DNA of 64,000 nt from Dicyema japonicum (taxonomy: Eukaryota > Dicyemida > Rhombozoa > Dicyemidae): positions 152,138 through 216,137 of the forward strand of contig RDEW01000038.1 in NCBI GenBank assembly GCA_011109175.1, written 5' to 3'. The translations under genes and the position numbers were made by a program. Positions 23,276 to 34,171 of this stretch are shown one piece after another. The notes beneath the pieces were generated by a model. That model searched no databases and was not told the origin of the DNA. It worked only from the letters and a program-made list of their open reading frames with translations. Position 1 is the first letter of the stretch. Every line of letters starts with the position of its first letter.

Positions 23276-23289
23276 TGGAGTGGACATGA

Positions 23290-24080
23290 CGTTAATGATA
23301 ATTGATTCAATCCACGACAATAAAACGAGCGAAAATTCGATAAATCGCACATATTGGCGGGATTTTCCGTTCGACATCGGAGCGTATCTCTAACTTCCGG
23401 CTTGAGGAATACTCACGGAAGCAGGCCAAACTGGCAGTCAGACTCGGAAAAATTTCCCTCCCTGTATATCTCTCGTCGCTAATGGCCTGTAGCATCTTTG
23501 TCATGAGGATTCTACACTCCCTCCTTGAATTCTCTCCATACCAGGACGTTGTTCATGCTCATGAGGCCTGGAGCCGTACCTATTAGTTTTCTCAACCTTC
23601 CATGATCATTACAAAAACACATATGAAACGCATCAAAAAATAATTAAAGGTGAATAATTTTTACATGATCTTAATTTTAAATTAATAAAAAAAAATTTTT
23701 CCCAATATCTTTTTAGGAAGCTTTTGCAGCTCTGGGAAATACTCAATGAACCTCATTCCAAAATCGGGCAGATTATTTTCGTAGTGTTTTAGTTTGAACT
23801 TAACTTTTAAACTCCGGCAGAAGCACTTAGAATTGTTTTTATATATACTAAAACTCTTATTGAATTGAATTTTTTATTATATAGTTATATTTAAAGCAAG
23901 TTCTTATCAATTATAATTGTAACAAATTCTAAAATTTTATAAAAAATTCTTACTTAAGTCCACTAGTGTAACACGTAGCGCCTGTGACAGAATAAGTCAC
24001 ATAAAGCGTCTATACTAGCTATTAAGTTTATTTTTGAGAAGTAATAACTAACAATTTTTGTATTCCTACTTAATGGGCAC
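23290..24080. other. unassigned, AT-rich
   Basis: A minus ORF (23307-23504) contains a stretch (FPSLTASLACFREYSSSRKL) resembling no family I can name; part of it (SDVERKIPP) recurs loosely at 31620-31650. 23640-23960 is plain AT-rich sequence. Confidence 0.4.
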
Positions 24081-24084
24081 CGGT

Positions 24085-24290
24085 TCAAGTTCTTCCAATT
24101 TTGGTCAGACGGGATTTGCATCCGATGCTTAGAGGCATCGGAAAGTTTTCCCATCCAGTGCCTCCATGTTTCGAAACTTTATTTTACAATGTCTCTTGTC
24201 TTAATTAATAAAGGGGTGAGTAGTTATATACAACGGAGATGTGGGAATTGTGGGTACAAGAGCTTTTTACTAGTGCGCCATAGATACGTC
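24085..24290 (+). repeat. second copy of hAT-associated sequence
   Basis: Matches 19487-19672 at roughly nine bases in ten (GTCAGACGGGATTTGCATCC ... TGTGGGTACAAGAG). It includes the perfect hairpin-forming pair GATGC-TTAGAG-GCATC. It stops before the recognisable transposase motifs. Confidence 0.75.
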
Positions 24291-24404
24291 ATTACATCAA
24301 TTTTCAGAGAAAAGTGCCAATATGTAAAAAACTCGGTTCCCTTCTAGGAAAAAATGAGGATATTATACGAAGAAAACCTTGGAAAATGCGGCTATGACAA
24401 TTCA

Positions 24405-24745
24405 GCAACGTGTGGAACGCCGAAAGCAGATCTTAACAGACTTGACAGATGCCACAGACTTGACAGATGCCAAAGACTTGAGCTGCGGAAAATAACAGGC
24501 ATCTATTGGGCAAAGAAGATAAACAACAAGACTCTTTACAAGCCCTTTAAATGCTGGCTGATAAGCGAGGAAAAAAATGAAGGTCTCCGTACTGACAGCC
24601 ATCTTGCGTATGCAGAGGAGCGATTGCAACGCTTTTTTCTTGCTCAGCTTGATGTCCTCCATAAATGAGCCTTCCTGGTCGACTACTACACCCAGGTAGC
24701 GAAGCGAGCGAACTCTTGGAATTCCTAGCGTACGGAAGATTTTTT
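24405..24745. pseudogene. LINE B (+) and LINE C (-) fragments fused
   Basis: 24420-24570 (+) reads LNRLDRCHRLDRCQRLELRK followed by ITGIYWAKKINNKTLYKP, the LINE B block (DSFHRNHLRNITGMSWPSKI at 38345), with a 16-bp unit GACTTGACAGATGCCA duplicated in it. 24575-24740 matches 18040-18190 and is the LINE C RT end in the opposite orientation. Confidence 0.7.
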
Positions 24746-25039
24746 TTAATCAAAATGAACTAGGGGCTTTCGTGGAAGGAAGAAACTACACTTCCTCTAT
24801 GTCTGGATCAAGATTATGTCAAACTGGTGGGAAAATGATAACAGTAGACCTCGATGAACTAAGGAAAAGTGCGTGGAGGTAAGTTGCAAGGAGAAAACGG
24901 ATAGTAAATAGTACGGCAGAAGCGGAACCCTAAGTGCTTATGGGTAATGAGGGAGCTAGTTATTAACCCCGACCTTTCTACCTTGTAGGAGGCCGACCAT
25001 CCTCAGGCACTGAACAGATAGTGTTGGTAGTGGGAAGTA

Positions 25040-25290
25040 CTTTATTTATTCATTTAATAACCCCGAGAAGGGAACACCAAGAAAGAAGGAGGGGAAGTAC
25101 TTTAACTAACTAATCAATTAATTCCCACTATTTTGAAATCTAAAAAATTATGTAACAATATTAAAGTAACAAACTCAAAAGACAATGGAAACCCTAAGTT
25201 CTGAATAAATGAAGTGTCAGGTACATAGTGGATCCGAGTTTGAATCTCGCCCATACCAAATTTGAATGAACTCGGAATATCATCCTTCTG
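25040..25290. repeat. LINE/SINE 3' tail (-) and SINE-like piece (+)
   Basis: 25040-25090 reads TTTATTTATTCATTTAATAACCCCG..., the reverse of a 3' tail with TCTCGGTG ... CGGGGTTAATAAATA found at four or more places. 25231-25249 has CGAGTTTGAATCTCGCC, B-box-like, with the same downstream body as 17434. Confidence 0.5.
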
Positions 25291-25299
25291 CAGTTGACA

Positions 25300-26030
25300 T
25301 ATATTCTATATGTACTGCTAATAATAATGCATGGAGAGAAATTGTTTTATGCTTGAAATCTAGTCTTGTTGACTGACACAGAAAATTAGTTTTTATTATA
25401 TAGACAAGTCAATGTTTTCATTATCTTACATTTTTTGTTTTTTGGAAAATATTTCTTTGTATTTCGCTTTTGGATATTTTAGATTCATTGGTTTTATTAT
25501 TTGTGGAATTTTCGCCACTTTCAGTATTATTCACTTCAATAAAAGTTTTAAGTGGAGGTTTTGGAATATATTTGTCACCAAGGATTCCGACAGGAATGAC
25601 TTTCTTATCAAATATGGTGGTGGTCTTTCCTCTTTTTGAGGCTGCATCTGTTTACTAAGTATTAAGTTAGCATTTTTTTTGCTGATTTGCAATTGCTTAA
25701 ATAATCAAATCCCTGTAATCAAGGGATATCTAATATTAATAGAATTATTACTTAATGGTAAATACTCTTGGGGGTAATTACTTTAGTCCCATCATTACTG
25801 TAGTATATTTTATTAGGATCGTAATTAATATTCTAAAATAGTGCAACAATCCAACCACTTTAATATTATCAATAAATTTACGTGTCTCCATTTTTAAAGA
25901 ATCCGAAACTTTCTTGTGTATGTTTGACTTCCTAGGTCAATTAATATCACAATGAGTGATTAAGTGATTAACAGACGTTGGATGGCTCATTTTATTGCGG
26001 GAACTGTCTTAAGTTTTTCGTTTTTTTTTC
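25300..26030. other. no recognisable gene
   Basis: Two overlapping short plus ORFs (25412-25658) are hydrophobic by base composition only. Nothing recognised. Confidence 0.5.
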
Positions 26031-26062
26031 TCGGTGATACCGGGGTTCTAAATAAATAAGTG
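26031..26062 (+). repeat. dispersed retroelement 3' tail
   Basis: TCTCGGTGATACCGGGGTTC then TAAATAAATAAG, the plus-strand form of the tail seen inverted at 25040, 33130 and 60798. Confidence 0.6.
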
Positions 26063-26339
26063 CTTTATGTTCAAAACAAGGATTTTCTGGTTTATTAGCA
26101 TTTAGAATACCATGAAAACGAGTATTAAAAGTTGAATGGTTAATCGGCCAGTTTTCCCTTTAAAGTGATTTTAATGACTCACCAAAACATTTTCCTTCCG
26201 ATCATGAACAGTAGCTCACCACCAATCAGTTCAGAGTGTACCCATTTGAATTTAATTTAGAAATATTTTTTTAAATACTTCAGAAAATTTATTGTCAGAC
26301 AAATTTTGTAAAAAATTAATAAAATAAAAATTATAGCTT

Positions 26340-27540
26340 TTATGTTGTATTGTTGTCATCTCTTTCTGAACAAAATGATTTACAAGATCCCTCACTGACC
26401 TCAGATTTAGAAGTCTTCCCGGGAGATGAAATAGAAAACATATTCTGCACAGAAAATCCTTAAATCAAAAAAATACAAAACCAGAACTATTATCGTTATT
26501 CCCACTTTTGGAGGGCACCAGAGTCTTCTCCATTAAGTGAGATTTTTTATCCTTTATACCACCTAGACGAAAAGTAATGTGTTCCTTGACCAATTTGGTA
26601 ACGTATTTACTAAGTGTGACTGATTCAGCAAGCACATGGAAACTTTCTTTCTTAAAATTTTCCGACAAGATGCATTTCTTAATAACAATTTCTTTCCCAT
26701 GTGACTGGATGTCTTTAAGTTCATTCCAAAAAATCTTCGAAACGTTAGAATTTCCTTTCAGAAGTATACAATTCGTAAGAATAATCAAGGAACAGTCCAT
26801 CCCATCAAGTGACTAACAAACAATTAACAAGCCTCACTTTTAACAAGTAAGAGTCTCCACCATAATATTCTAGTTCCATAGCACGTTCAAGAAACCTTTC
26901 CAAACCAAGTTTTTCTGAGAGTCCTCTGAAAACTAATTTATAGGAATACTTCAGTTTAGAGTACATTGTCAATGTCTCCTCATCAGAAATATTGGTTTCT
27001 CCCAGAGAAAAATTTGAACGGGGTAGATTCTCCTCTAAATGTTCACCAAACTCAACTAGAATGGCCACGTAAAAATTACTTATTAGAGAATGGGCCATCA
27101 GGAATGTCATGGATTCAGGGGGCATTGGAAGTCGATTTGAGTAAATATCGCTTCGAATTTGCAAATACATAAAATAGCTGAAATTAGTATTAAATTATTT
27201 TTATAAACCGAGTTTTTTGGTGGGTTATTTTGGTCGGGTCCATTGGATAAAATTTAAGACACAAATATAACATTTCAAATTTGAAGAATTCTAAAATTAT
27301 GTGAATTATAACTTTTTTGTTGAGATTTGACTGATTTGTTTAGTTTTAACCAAAGTCCGACTCCTTGTGGAGTCACATATTTTAAGCCAAAGCATGTTGC
27401 AAACTCTGACACCCCCATTTTCTTAGATAAAGTGTTTAAGATGTATTCTCCTTCTAAATAAGACTCGAATATTGTTTTTAAGTTACAGGAAAAGAATATG
27501 TTTCTCCGTTGAGCAAGACAGTCTCCACAACAGAACACAT
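26340..27540 (-). CDS. FERM domain protein (band 4.1/ERM-like)
   Basis: Six exons: 27540-27487, 27463-27313, 27290-27209, 27177-26838, 26812-26482, 26458-26340; introns 23, 22, 31, 25 and 23 nt. All phases agree; 358 residues. F1 lobe (5-85): VLLNGETYSFPSYLEGEYIL, CFGLKYVTPQGVGLWLKLNK as in ezrin/4.1 (FGL-Y-D ... WL-L-K-V). Link MLYLCLKFYPMDPTKI (the KFYP motif). F2 (95-205): YLQIRSDIYSNRLPMPPESM, LERAMELEYYG. F3 (210-300): the DG-D-SLIIL start through VKEHITFRL (as VEHHTFF-L). The last 60 residues are Ser-rich with no actin-binding domain, so it is FERM-only. FERM proteins tie membrane proteins and lipids to the cortical cytoskeleton. The subfamily (4.1, FRMD or merlin-like) cannot be settled by eye. 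A poly(A) signal (AATAAA) is at 26293-26288. Confidence 0.88.
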
Positions 27541-27559
27541 TGAATAAGTTTTACCGCCA

Positions 27560-28350
27560 AATTTAAATCTTAAAAATATTATATCTAATAAATAAAAAAA
27601 TTGTTAAAAATATCGATATTTCTAAAGGAAGTTTAGAATATCCTGATATAACCGTAGTAGATAAAAACAGACTTTGATAGGGATATAACAGTCCTTTTGA
27701 ACATTATCTCAAGACATGTGACATCAAAAGGATTCAATCGATTATGAAATTCGTCAGACTACATCCGATTATTTAGAGGATGAAATTTTATAGTATAATC
27801 AAAAAGGTTCTAATTTCATATAAAAATGAGAATATTTTGTTCCAATTCTTGAAATGATTCACGCCGACATAATCGACGGTATGTTTAGGATTTAAAAGGA
27901 GATCAACTAGAGAAGTCGTTGGGTCTCACGTGTGTCGTGGCTCTTTGAGTGTGGCCAGATTTTCCAGCTACTTAAAAAAAACGAAGTGATATCCCGCTTA
28001 TTTTTCCAAATATCTCATCTACGATAGGTCAAACACCACTAGGTATTTTTTGACAGCGTGTCTACCGCATTCCCGATAATGTTGGGTCGATATATTGGGT
28101 CGATGGATGTGGCATCCTATACCTATGGCTTCCTCTTTTAGGATAAAAAGATTATCCAGGCAACCGTTTTCCGCCTTTTCCGTTCAAGGAGGGTTACAAC
28201 AGTCAAATAGTGTATCAAAAAACATAAAAAATGCATTGATGTAGACAACTTTCTGAGAAACAATTCAACAGACAGTGCTGTCATTCAAAAATAAAGTACT
28301 GTAAAGTCCTTTAAATTGGCCAAAAATTGTTCCTGAACTATTTTTGATGT
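27560..28350. other. mostly unassigned; LINE D fragment at 28000-28140 (-)
   Basis: Minus-strand 28050-28130 translates to DATSIDP-Y-PN ... NAVDTL, matching the LINE D copy at 10870-10950 (WDATSIDPICPPN ... SAVDTM). The rest has no signal. Confidence 0.45.
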
Positions 28351-28642
28351 AGTATTATTCTCATTTTTATATCTGAAAATTTCGAGTTTTTGGAAATATA
28401 AACTCTCGGGGATTAAGAATATTATTCACTGTTTTTCTTGAAATTCGAATATTAAATAAATCAGAAAATCTGTGAGCGATTGTTTGGCACGATGTAGTAT
28501 TATTCTCATTTTTATATCTGAAAATTTCGAGTTTTTGGAAACAATTAAGTTTTGAATAATTGCAACGAGAAGCTTTCGAACACATGGTACAATTTTTGAA
28601 ATGAAATTTATTTCCAAAGACCACAGTTAAAGACAAAAACAA
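28350..28642 (-). pseudogene. pogo/Tigger-like (CENP-B) HTH fragment
   Basis: Minus-strand reading NCFQKLEIFRYKNENNTTSC then AHRFSDLFNIRISRKTVNNI has the CENP-B N-terminal helix-turn-helix pattern (KL-I--YKEEN---SQ--LA--F---F-KKISRSTV--IL). A 50-bp stretch is repeated at 28350-28397 and 28493-28542. No transposase core follows. Confidence 0.55.
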
Positions 28643-28655
28643 AAAATTATGTAAT

Positions 28656-29471
28656 TCAGGCGAATTTCAAAAGGGCTCTCAGCTTGGCCCGGTGGTCTTT
28701 TCTCGATCCAACAAATGCACGCAGTGAGCGAGTGATCCTCTGGTATTGTTGAGTTTGGCCTCCTTCCAAGGGGGTAGGTGTAGAATTTAGATCGCCTTTG
28801 ATCCAGTTTTCTATCACGGAAAACGCTCTTTTTTGGGTTGCCGCAATTCTCTGGGCATTCGTCCAAGAAATTGAGGGGCCCCGTGATGCACATTCATGTG
28901 ATATACATGGGTCGACGTACTGGCTGTATAGTGATTTCAGAACGGGATGACTTCCGATTTTCCATAAACCAGAGATCCCCTTCAAGAGGTTGATTTTCTT
29001 TTCACATTTGTTTAAAACATTTCCCACGTGGCGCGAGAAAGTCATATGGGTGTCGAATACTACTCCCAGGATCTTCTGCCATTTTTGGAATGGCAACTTG
29101 CTTCCATCTGCTTCTATATCCACTGTCCTGTTGGATATTCTCTTATCAGAGGTAAGGAGAGACTTAACCGATTTTTCCGGGCTGATCGACATACTGTTTT
29201 TATTTAACCAGTAAATTAAGCAGTTTACAAGTAATTGTAATCTCTCCGAGGTGACCTGAAAGTCTTGGTCCCTGGATGCAATAACAATATCATCTGCATA
29301 AGCCAGTAAAAGGTCATCCTCATGCTCCGGAGTCGGGATATCATTTAAGAAAAGGTTAAAGAGTATAGAGGATAGAAGTGATCCTTTGGATATTCCATTT
29401 GGAATTAAACGGGAGCTCGACCGTAGGTTTCCCAAACAGACTCGTCCTCTTCGTTTACTGAAGAAATTCAC
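28656..29471 (-). pseudogene. LINE A, RT palm to C-terminus, 271-codon open frame
   Basis: The longest intact TE frame in the window. Reads RLIPNGISKGSLLSSILFNL (motif B; the usual GVPQGSPLS is altered), LLLAYADDIVIASRDQDFQV (motif C, YADD intact), SISPEKSVKSLLTSDKR, KILGVVFDTHMTFSRHVGNV, KRAFSVIENWI and the C-terminus SRKDHRAKLRALLKFA. The upstream minus frame (29472-29550) is a frame-broken motif A region. No endonuclease. A non-functional 5'-truncated copy, but the least mutated of family A together with 57990-59957. Confidence 0.9.
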
Positions 29472-29559
29472 CAGCTAGAGTTTGAAATTCCCAGGTATAT
29501 CCGTCTGATAGATTTACCTGGTGAGTCTTTTTTTGGAATGTGTTGGGTCAAAAGTCCAG

Positions 29560-29830
29560 CGTCGAGAGAAGCTGAGAAAGATGCAGAAATCTACGATGCA
29601 GAAACGATGCAGAAAGGGTTTGACGAGTGACTCCGTCATCAGCGGATACTCACTGCGGAACTGGATTGTCTAGAAAGGACCCACACACAAGAAAAAGAAA
29701 AAAAGAAGTGAAGATAATTCCTTGGTTCTACGATTAGTTAAAATTAACTGTTCTTTACTTAAATAAAGTGTGTGTCCTGCCTATGCAGAGCTATAAATAC
29801 TATTGCTCTCGTGAAAAGGCTTTAGAAAAA
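29560..29830 (+). repeat. tRNA-derived SINE body with LINE-type 3' tail
   Basis: AGGGTTTGACGAGTGACTCC ... ACTGCGGAACTGGATTGTCT matches the minus-strand body at 56220-56300 and the copy at 63775-63840. The tail TGCAGAGCTATAAATACTAT then TGCTCTCGTGAAAAGG is nearly the LINE B tail at 38705-38745 (TGCGGGGCTATAAATATTAT then GGCTCTCGTGAAAGTG). The triple ACGATGCAGAAA at 29585-29610 is a small local duplication. Confidence 0.7.
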
Positions 29831-30189
29831 AAATTGAAAGAATTAGTAAAAATAAATTTTATGTTTTTTAATAATGTGTAGCCAATTTGAAAATTGGCCG
29901 ATTTAAGGGTTGGCCAACTCATACTGTGACTTACTCAAACTTCTACATATATCACTTCCTTCTTCATACATACCAATTTATACTAAGACCCATATTTTAA
30001 ATGGTGTCCACATTTAAATTACACTTTCATGGTCAAAATTAAAAACTTGTTTTAAGATCAATTATACGTCCTTTCTATCTCCTTAAAAATAACTACGCAC
30101 AAAACCTACTTCTTTTTTCAAATTAACATGTTAAGTAAGTTATTATAAAGTAAAACTGCAAATTAATTGATGGAGAAAGTAATATGAAA

Positions 30190-31075
30190 AAGTAGGGCAT
30201 GGCAATCAACTTCTACCCAGACAGTCTCCCCAAGAAATCTTTAAACACAAGTTCATCTCTGAATATAAGTACCAGATACTTAAGTGGCTCCCTCCTTGGA
30301 GACCATGAAGACATTACAAGAAGTAAAACCTTAGCACAAACTGCCCTCTCCAGACTGAAGAACACCTGGCTCCACAAAAATGGCTTTGACGTTATAACAA
30401 AAACTCGATTATACAACTCGCTATTGAAACCCATACTACTGTATAACGCTGGTTTTTGGGCCTACTCAAAAAATGAATTGAAGAGGCATAATGCGTTTCA
30501 TAGAGACCAACTACGGCATATGATGTTCAAAAGAAGTGATACGAGGGTATCATCTAATCTTCTCTTTAAAAGGACGAGGACCTCTGAAGTTTCAAATGAA
30601 ATTCTGGATACACGATGGAGGGTTTTCGGCCATATTCTGNTGAACTGAAGAGGCTTAATGCGTTTCATAGAGACCAACTACGACATATGATGTTCGAAAG
30701 AAGTGATACTAGGATGTCATCTAATTTTCTTTATAAAAGGACGAAAACCTCTGAAATTTCAAATGAAATTCTGGATACACGATGGAGACTTTTCGGCCAT
30801 ATTCTGCGACTGGAACTAGATCCTTCGCGAACGTAGCCATGGAGGATTACTTCATGTTGGAAGCCCCCCGTATCCGTGGTCGCCCAAGGACGACACTGCC
30901 AGTCGTTCTCGACGAGGACCTCAAAGAAATGGACGGCATCTTGGTAGTAGAGAGGATCTTGACTGGTTACGCACTACGGCTTTGAATAGGAGGTAGTGGA
31001 TGAAATAAACTAGTGACTTGCTAACTCATGTTGCACATGCTTTGTCAAGTCCTATGACATAGCAATAAGTGCAAA
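30190..31075 (+). pseudogene. LINE B C-terminal half, with duplicated contig ends
   Basis: Reads GDHEDITRSKTLAQTALSRL, LLKPILLYNAGFWAYSKNEL, AFHRDQLRHMMFKRSDTR, NEILDTRWRVFGHIL, and after the N RWRLFGHILRLELDPS, RGRPRTTLPVVL. The segment before the single N at 30640 recurs after it with a few substitutions, so two contig ends of the same locus were placed side by side. It ends with GCAATAAGTGCAAATAATAA, a (TAA)n LINE tail. Confidence 0.8.
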
Positions 31076-31139
31076 TAATAATAATACTTTAGTGCGATTT
31101 TTAAAACCTCGATTAAGATTTTAGATTAATCTGCAAACC

Positions 31140-31745
31140 TTGCACATTTTTCTTTTAAACCACAGGGGATTTGGCATACTAGGATTTATCTCGTATGCAA
31201 GCTTTAGAGCAAGATTGCGCGTTTTCTCAAATTCATTGAGAATTGAGTCTCTCATTTTTGAGTCGTACCGTCCTTCTAATCCTTATAACATTGCAGGAAG
31301 TGTTGCGGAATTGAAGGCCTAAACAAAGGTCTCCGGCTCGATTCACAAGCTGTGTCATCTTTCGCGAATTTACTACCTGGAAGTATTTCCACGCTCTATG
31401 AAGACCTTATATTCTTGAATACCCAATCACCATGCGTGCAATGAAGAGACCTATACAGGGAAAAGGATAGTTACTCGAAAAGGCTCTAGACCACTTGTGT
31501 CTCTTGAAGTGCATATATCATTATTCCTCCTAAAGACCAATTTAGCGTATAGAGGCTTGCATATGTCTTAACGACTGCTCTCTATTTCACTTAATGTGAC
31601 CAACTCGCTCAAATTGACAGGATCTTTCGTTCGACAACGGAGCGTATTTTACTAGAATACGCTTCCGTCTTATATAATCAACTCTTAAAGCCGTCGGTAG
31701 ACTATTCCTGTGCCTCCTGGGCTAATTGAATTTTAATTTCGAACC
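31140..31745. other. unassigned
   Basis: One 60-codon plus ORF (31140-31322) without recognisable content. 31620-31650 (GTTCGACAACGGAGCGTA) resembles 23365-23390 (GTTCGACATCGGAGCGTA) on the same strand, suggesting another dispersed repeat. Confidence 0.4.
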
Positions 31746-31748
31746 TCT

Positions 31749-31800
31749 ACACTAGTAGTTCCCAACTTGGGTACCGGGGAACCCCACGGTTCCGCAAAAT
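31749..31800. repeat. hAT-type terminal repeat of a different family
   Basis: TAGTAGTTCCCAACTTGGGT then ACCGGGGAACCCCACGGTTC: a hAT-like tip (CAGTGGTTCCCAA-) followed by a GGGGAACCCC / GGTTCC pattern common beside such tips. No transposase recognised to its right. Confidence 0.4.
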
Positions 31801-32510
31801 TTATTATAAATTATTTAATAATAGTTTTTAATTACACAAACACGGGATGAAGGTTTCTGATAAAGAGTACACCTCTGCTACCTCTCAACTTGTGAACTGG
31901 CATGCTGTGAGGACATCCCACTTGATTCTAATAGATATTTCGACTGACGCTGATATGGAGATGGGGAATAACAGATAGTTGATGGCACACTCATCTTCTA
32001 AGAGAAGGAGAAAGATTACCAGCGATCTGGATTAAAATCCGCTTAATTAGATAATTTACTCGTTTACTTTTTCAATTACTGTTTTTCAAAAAAATTAAAA
32101 TGTATTAAACATGATTCGGTTTTGGGTTAGTTAGTCAATTAGTCAATTTTATAAGATTTTTAATGAGAAAATAATAGCATAGGAGATTCCAAAAAATATT
32201 CAAAAGGTTTTTTCACACATGGGTTTTCTCAGAACGGATCTGATTTACCGCATACGACAAAATGTGTAATATGCCATCATATAATGTCTAACATATCTCT
32301 ATCAAAATATTTATTGATGAAGCATCCTCATTTAAAGGATTAAGTTATTTCCTTTTTTTTAAACAAATTGAATTCATCTACAAGGTGCAAGTTGGAAATG
32401 TCCAATTTTGTGAAAGACGAAAACTTAAAATCGGCCAGAGCATGCTATGAAGTATAGAATTATTTTAATTAAACAGGTGAGTTATCTTGTAGCACGTTGT
32501 GGAGAGGTAC
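31801..32510. other. AT-rich, nothing recognised
   Basis: No ORF over 60 codons. Possibly the inside of a non-autonomous hAT element beginning at 31749. Confidence 0.4.
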
Positions 32511-32761
32511 ATTTAGTTAGTTAGTTAAAGCACACTCGATTTACCAATAAACGTTGTTTATGGTTTCGCTTGTGCCATGTTTTGCGACTATCTTTTCCGT
32601 TAGTCTTCTCCATCCTTTTCGTTGCTGTGCTCGTCTCCTGATTTCGTCCAGATCGTTTGCATCCATCAGTCGGCCCCCGATCACTGCATAATCTTCCGCA
32701 AGTGTCCTGGGATATACAACTTCTTTGACGTCTTCTGAATGTAGAAGATTCAGTATGGCGT
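32511..32761 (-). pseudogene. LINE B C-terminal end with (TAAC)n tail
   Basis: Minus reading: RTLAEDYAVIGGRLMDANDL, then DEIRRRAQQRKGWRRLTEKI, matching NDYARIGGQLKTGDDLEDIR and ARNRARWRGLTGRI at 52225-52330. The tail on the minus strand is GTGCTTTAACTAACTAACTA, as at 52395-52415 (GTGCTATTAACTAACTAACT). It is cut at the N at 32762. Confidence 0.75.
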
Positions 32762-32762
32762 N

Positions 32763-33030
32763 ACGTTTGCCCTGAACAATCTTTACGAGTGCGCTTCAAG
32801 GGCCTGCTCTGCAGCCGTCAAGGCGGAGAAGGCCAAACTCGAAAAATACGGCGACCTTCCCGATAATGTCCAATTTGTTCCCCTTCCTATAGAGACTTCC
32901 GGATCCTACTCCCCCTCTACACTAGAGTTTTTCAGACGTCTTGGAAACCGGATACCTCATTCACTGGAGCGAATTTCACTCGCAATTCTAAAAGGGAACA
33001 GCCACGCAGTGAGGGCGGCAGCTAACTAAT
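32763..33030 (+). pseudogene. LINE D C-terminal end, open frame
   Basis: Reads AAVKAEKAKLEKYGDLPDNV, QFVPLPIETSGSYSPSTLEF, FRRLGNRIPHSLER, LAILKGNSHAVRAAAN-stop. This is the common C-terminal end of the family D protein (KYS-L---F-PVA-ETSG--GP-A--F-RELGRR). It is more GC-rich and less mutated than the other family D pieces, so possibly a younger insertion. Confidence 0.75.
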
Positions 33031-33129
33031 GTTTTGTCCTTATCATTTTTAATAAAAAAATAACTAAAATATTAACTAAGTCATGAACAAGATCATTTAG
33101 CAATGTAATCTTGATAAAATACACCACAA

Positions 33130-33350
33130 TGATATTTTACTATTTATTAACCCCGGAATCACCGAGAAAGAAAGACAAAAGTAATGTCAACCAGTTAAGT
33201 GATCCCAGTTCCCGCAACCAAACGTGCCATTTGAAGTCTGTGTCTCTCCATTGTTCCCACTGTCGAACGGAAATGCTTTTTTTGATCCTTGCAGAGGAAG
33301 GGGTACAGGTAAATTCATCGCATAATAAATTTAAAAAATAAATAAATTTT
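33130..33350 (-). repeat. retroelement with TCTCGGTGATTCCGGGGTT tail
   Basis: Minus strand: TCTCGGTGATTCCGGGGTTA then ATAAATAGTA. The left side matches the tails at 26031, 25040 and 60798. The body to its right (33180-33300) carries a 76-codon plus ORF that is not recognised. Confidence 0.5.
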
Positions 33351-33399
33351 TTTAATAATAATTATTAACAAAAACATGTCAGACAACGAAATGCATTTC

Positions 33400-34170
33400 T
33401 TTTACGATTTGTAGGGAAATTCGTTAAATGAAGAAACTCCTTATCTATTTTTGCGATAAACAACCCGACGCAATTCAGGGTTAGTGAGCTACTCTCAATA
33501 ATCCATGAGGTTTCGACTGCGATCCTTTCAAAAGTTAATTATTCTGTCAATAATTATCACTGGAGATAAATTTACCATGCAATGAGCTCAAGATAATGGG
33601 AGAAATGGTAACTGAGGACTAGGCAATCTTGCATCTTAAACAACCTAATCATCCAAACAAGAATCTCCTGTTTGGTATGATAGTTGTCCAAAATCCAGGA
33701 AACCCCCAACGGAGCTATAGATCCTAATTCTGACTCTGTGCCTTTTAAGGAACTTCTAATAGAACAATAACAAAAATTCTTAATGGTTGTCAATCTTCCA
33801 AACATCTCTCCACAAAATCCGTGTCAGAAAAAGAATTTTGGTAAATATTTCGTGTATTGGTGGTCTTAGTGAAAGATCAAATAATTCTTTTTCGTGCCAT
33901 CATGGCAATAGGCCTCATCTGAAAATTATGGATAACATGAAGCCACTATACTAGAACACGGAAAGACGTGTGATTTTTGACCAAGTTTACAGGGAGGATT
34001 CTAGATCAGGACCAGTGTTACAGACTTTTTGACCACCTCTACTTAGCTACTTGGGCTGTACCTCTTACATAAATAATCAACACGTCGGATCAGTTTATTA
34101 AATTTTGATAGATTAGTGTTCTAGTGTGATTAAGTATGTTAATGTGGTTATCTGAACCTCATCAAAGTAT
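33400..34170. other. unassigned; 77-codon minus ORF
   Basis: 33572-33805 (-) is open for 77 codons (IAPLGVSWILDNYHTKQEIL) but matches no family I recognise, and I could not extend it through short introns. Confidence 0.3.
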
Positions 34171-34171
34171 C

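Noticed and set aside
23963-24154. Possible tRNA at 24080-24160 (GGTTCAAGTTCTTCC resembles a B-box; hairpin nearby)
   Set aside because: No cloverleaf on either strand, and the same sequence is part of a hAT-associated repeat at 19487.
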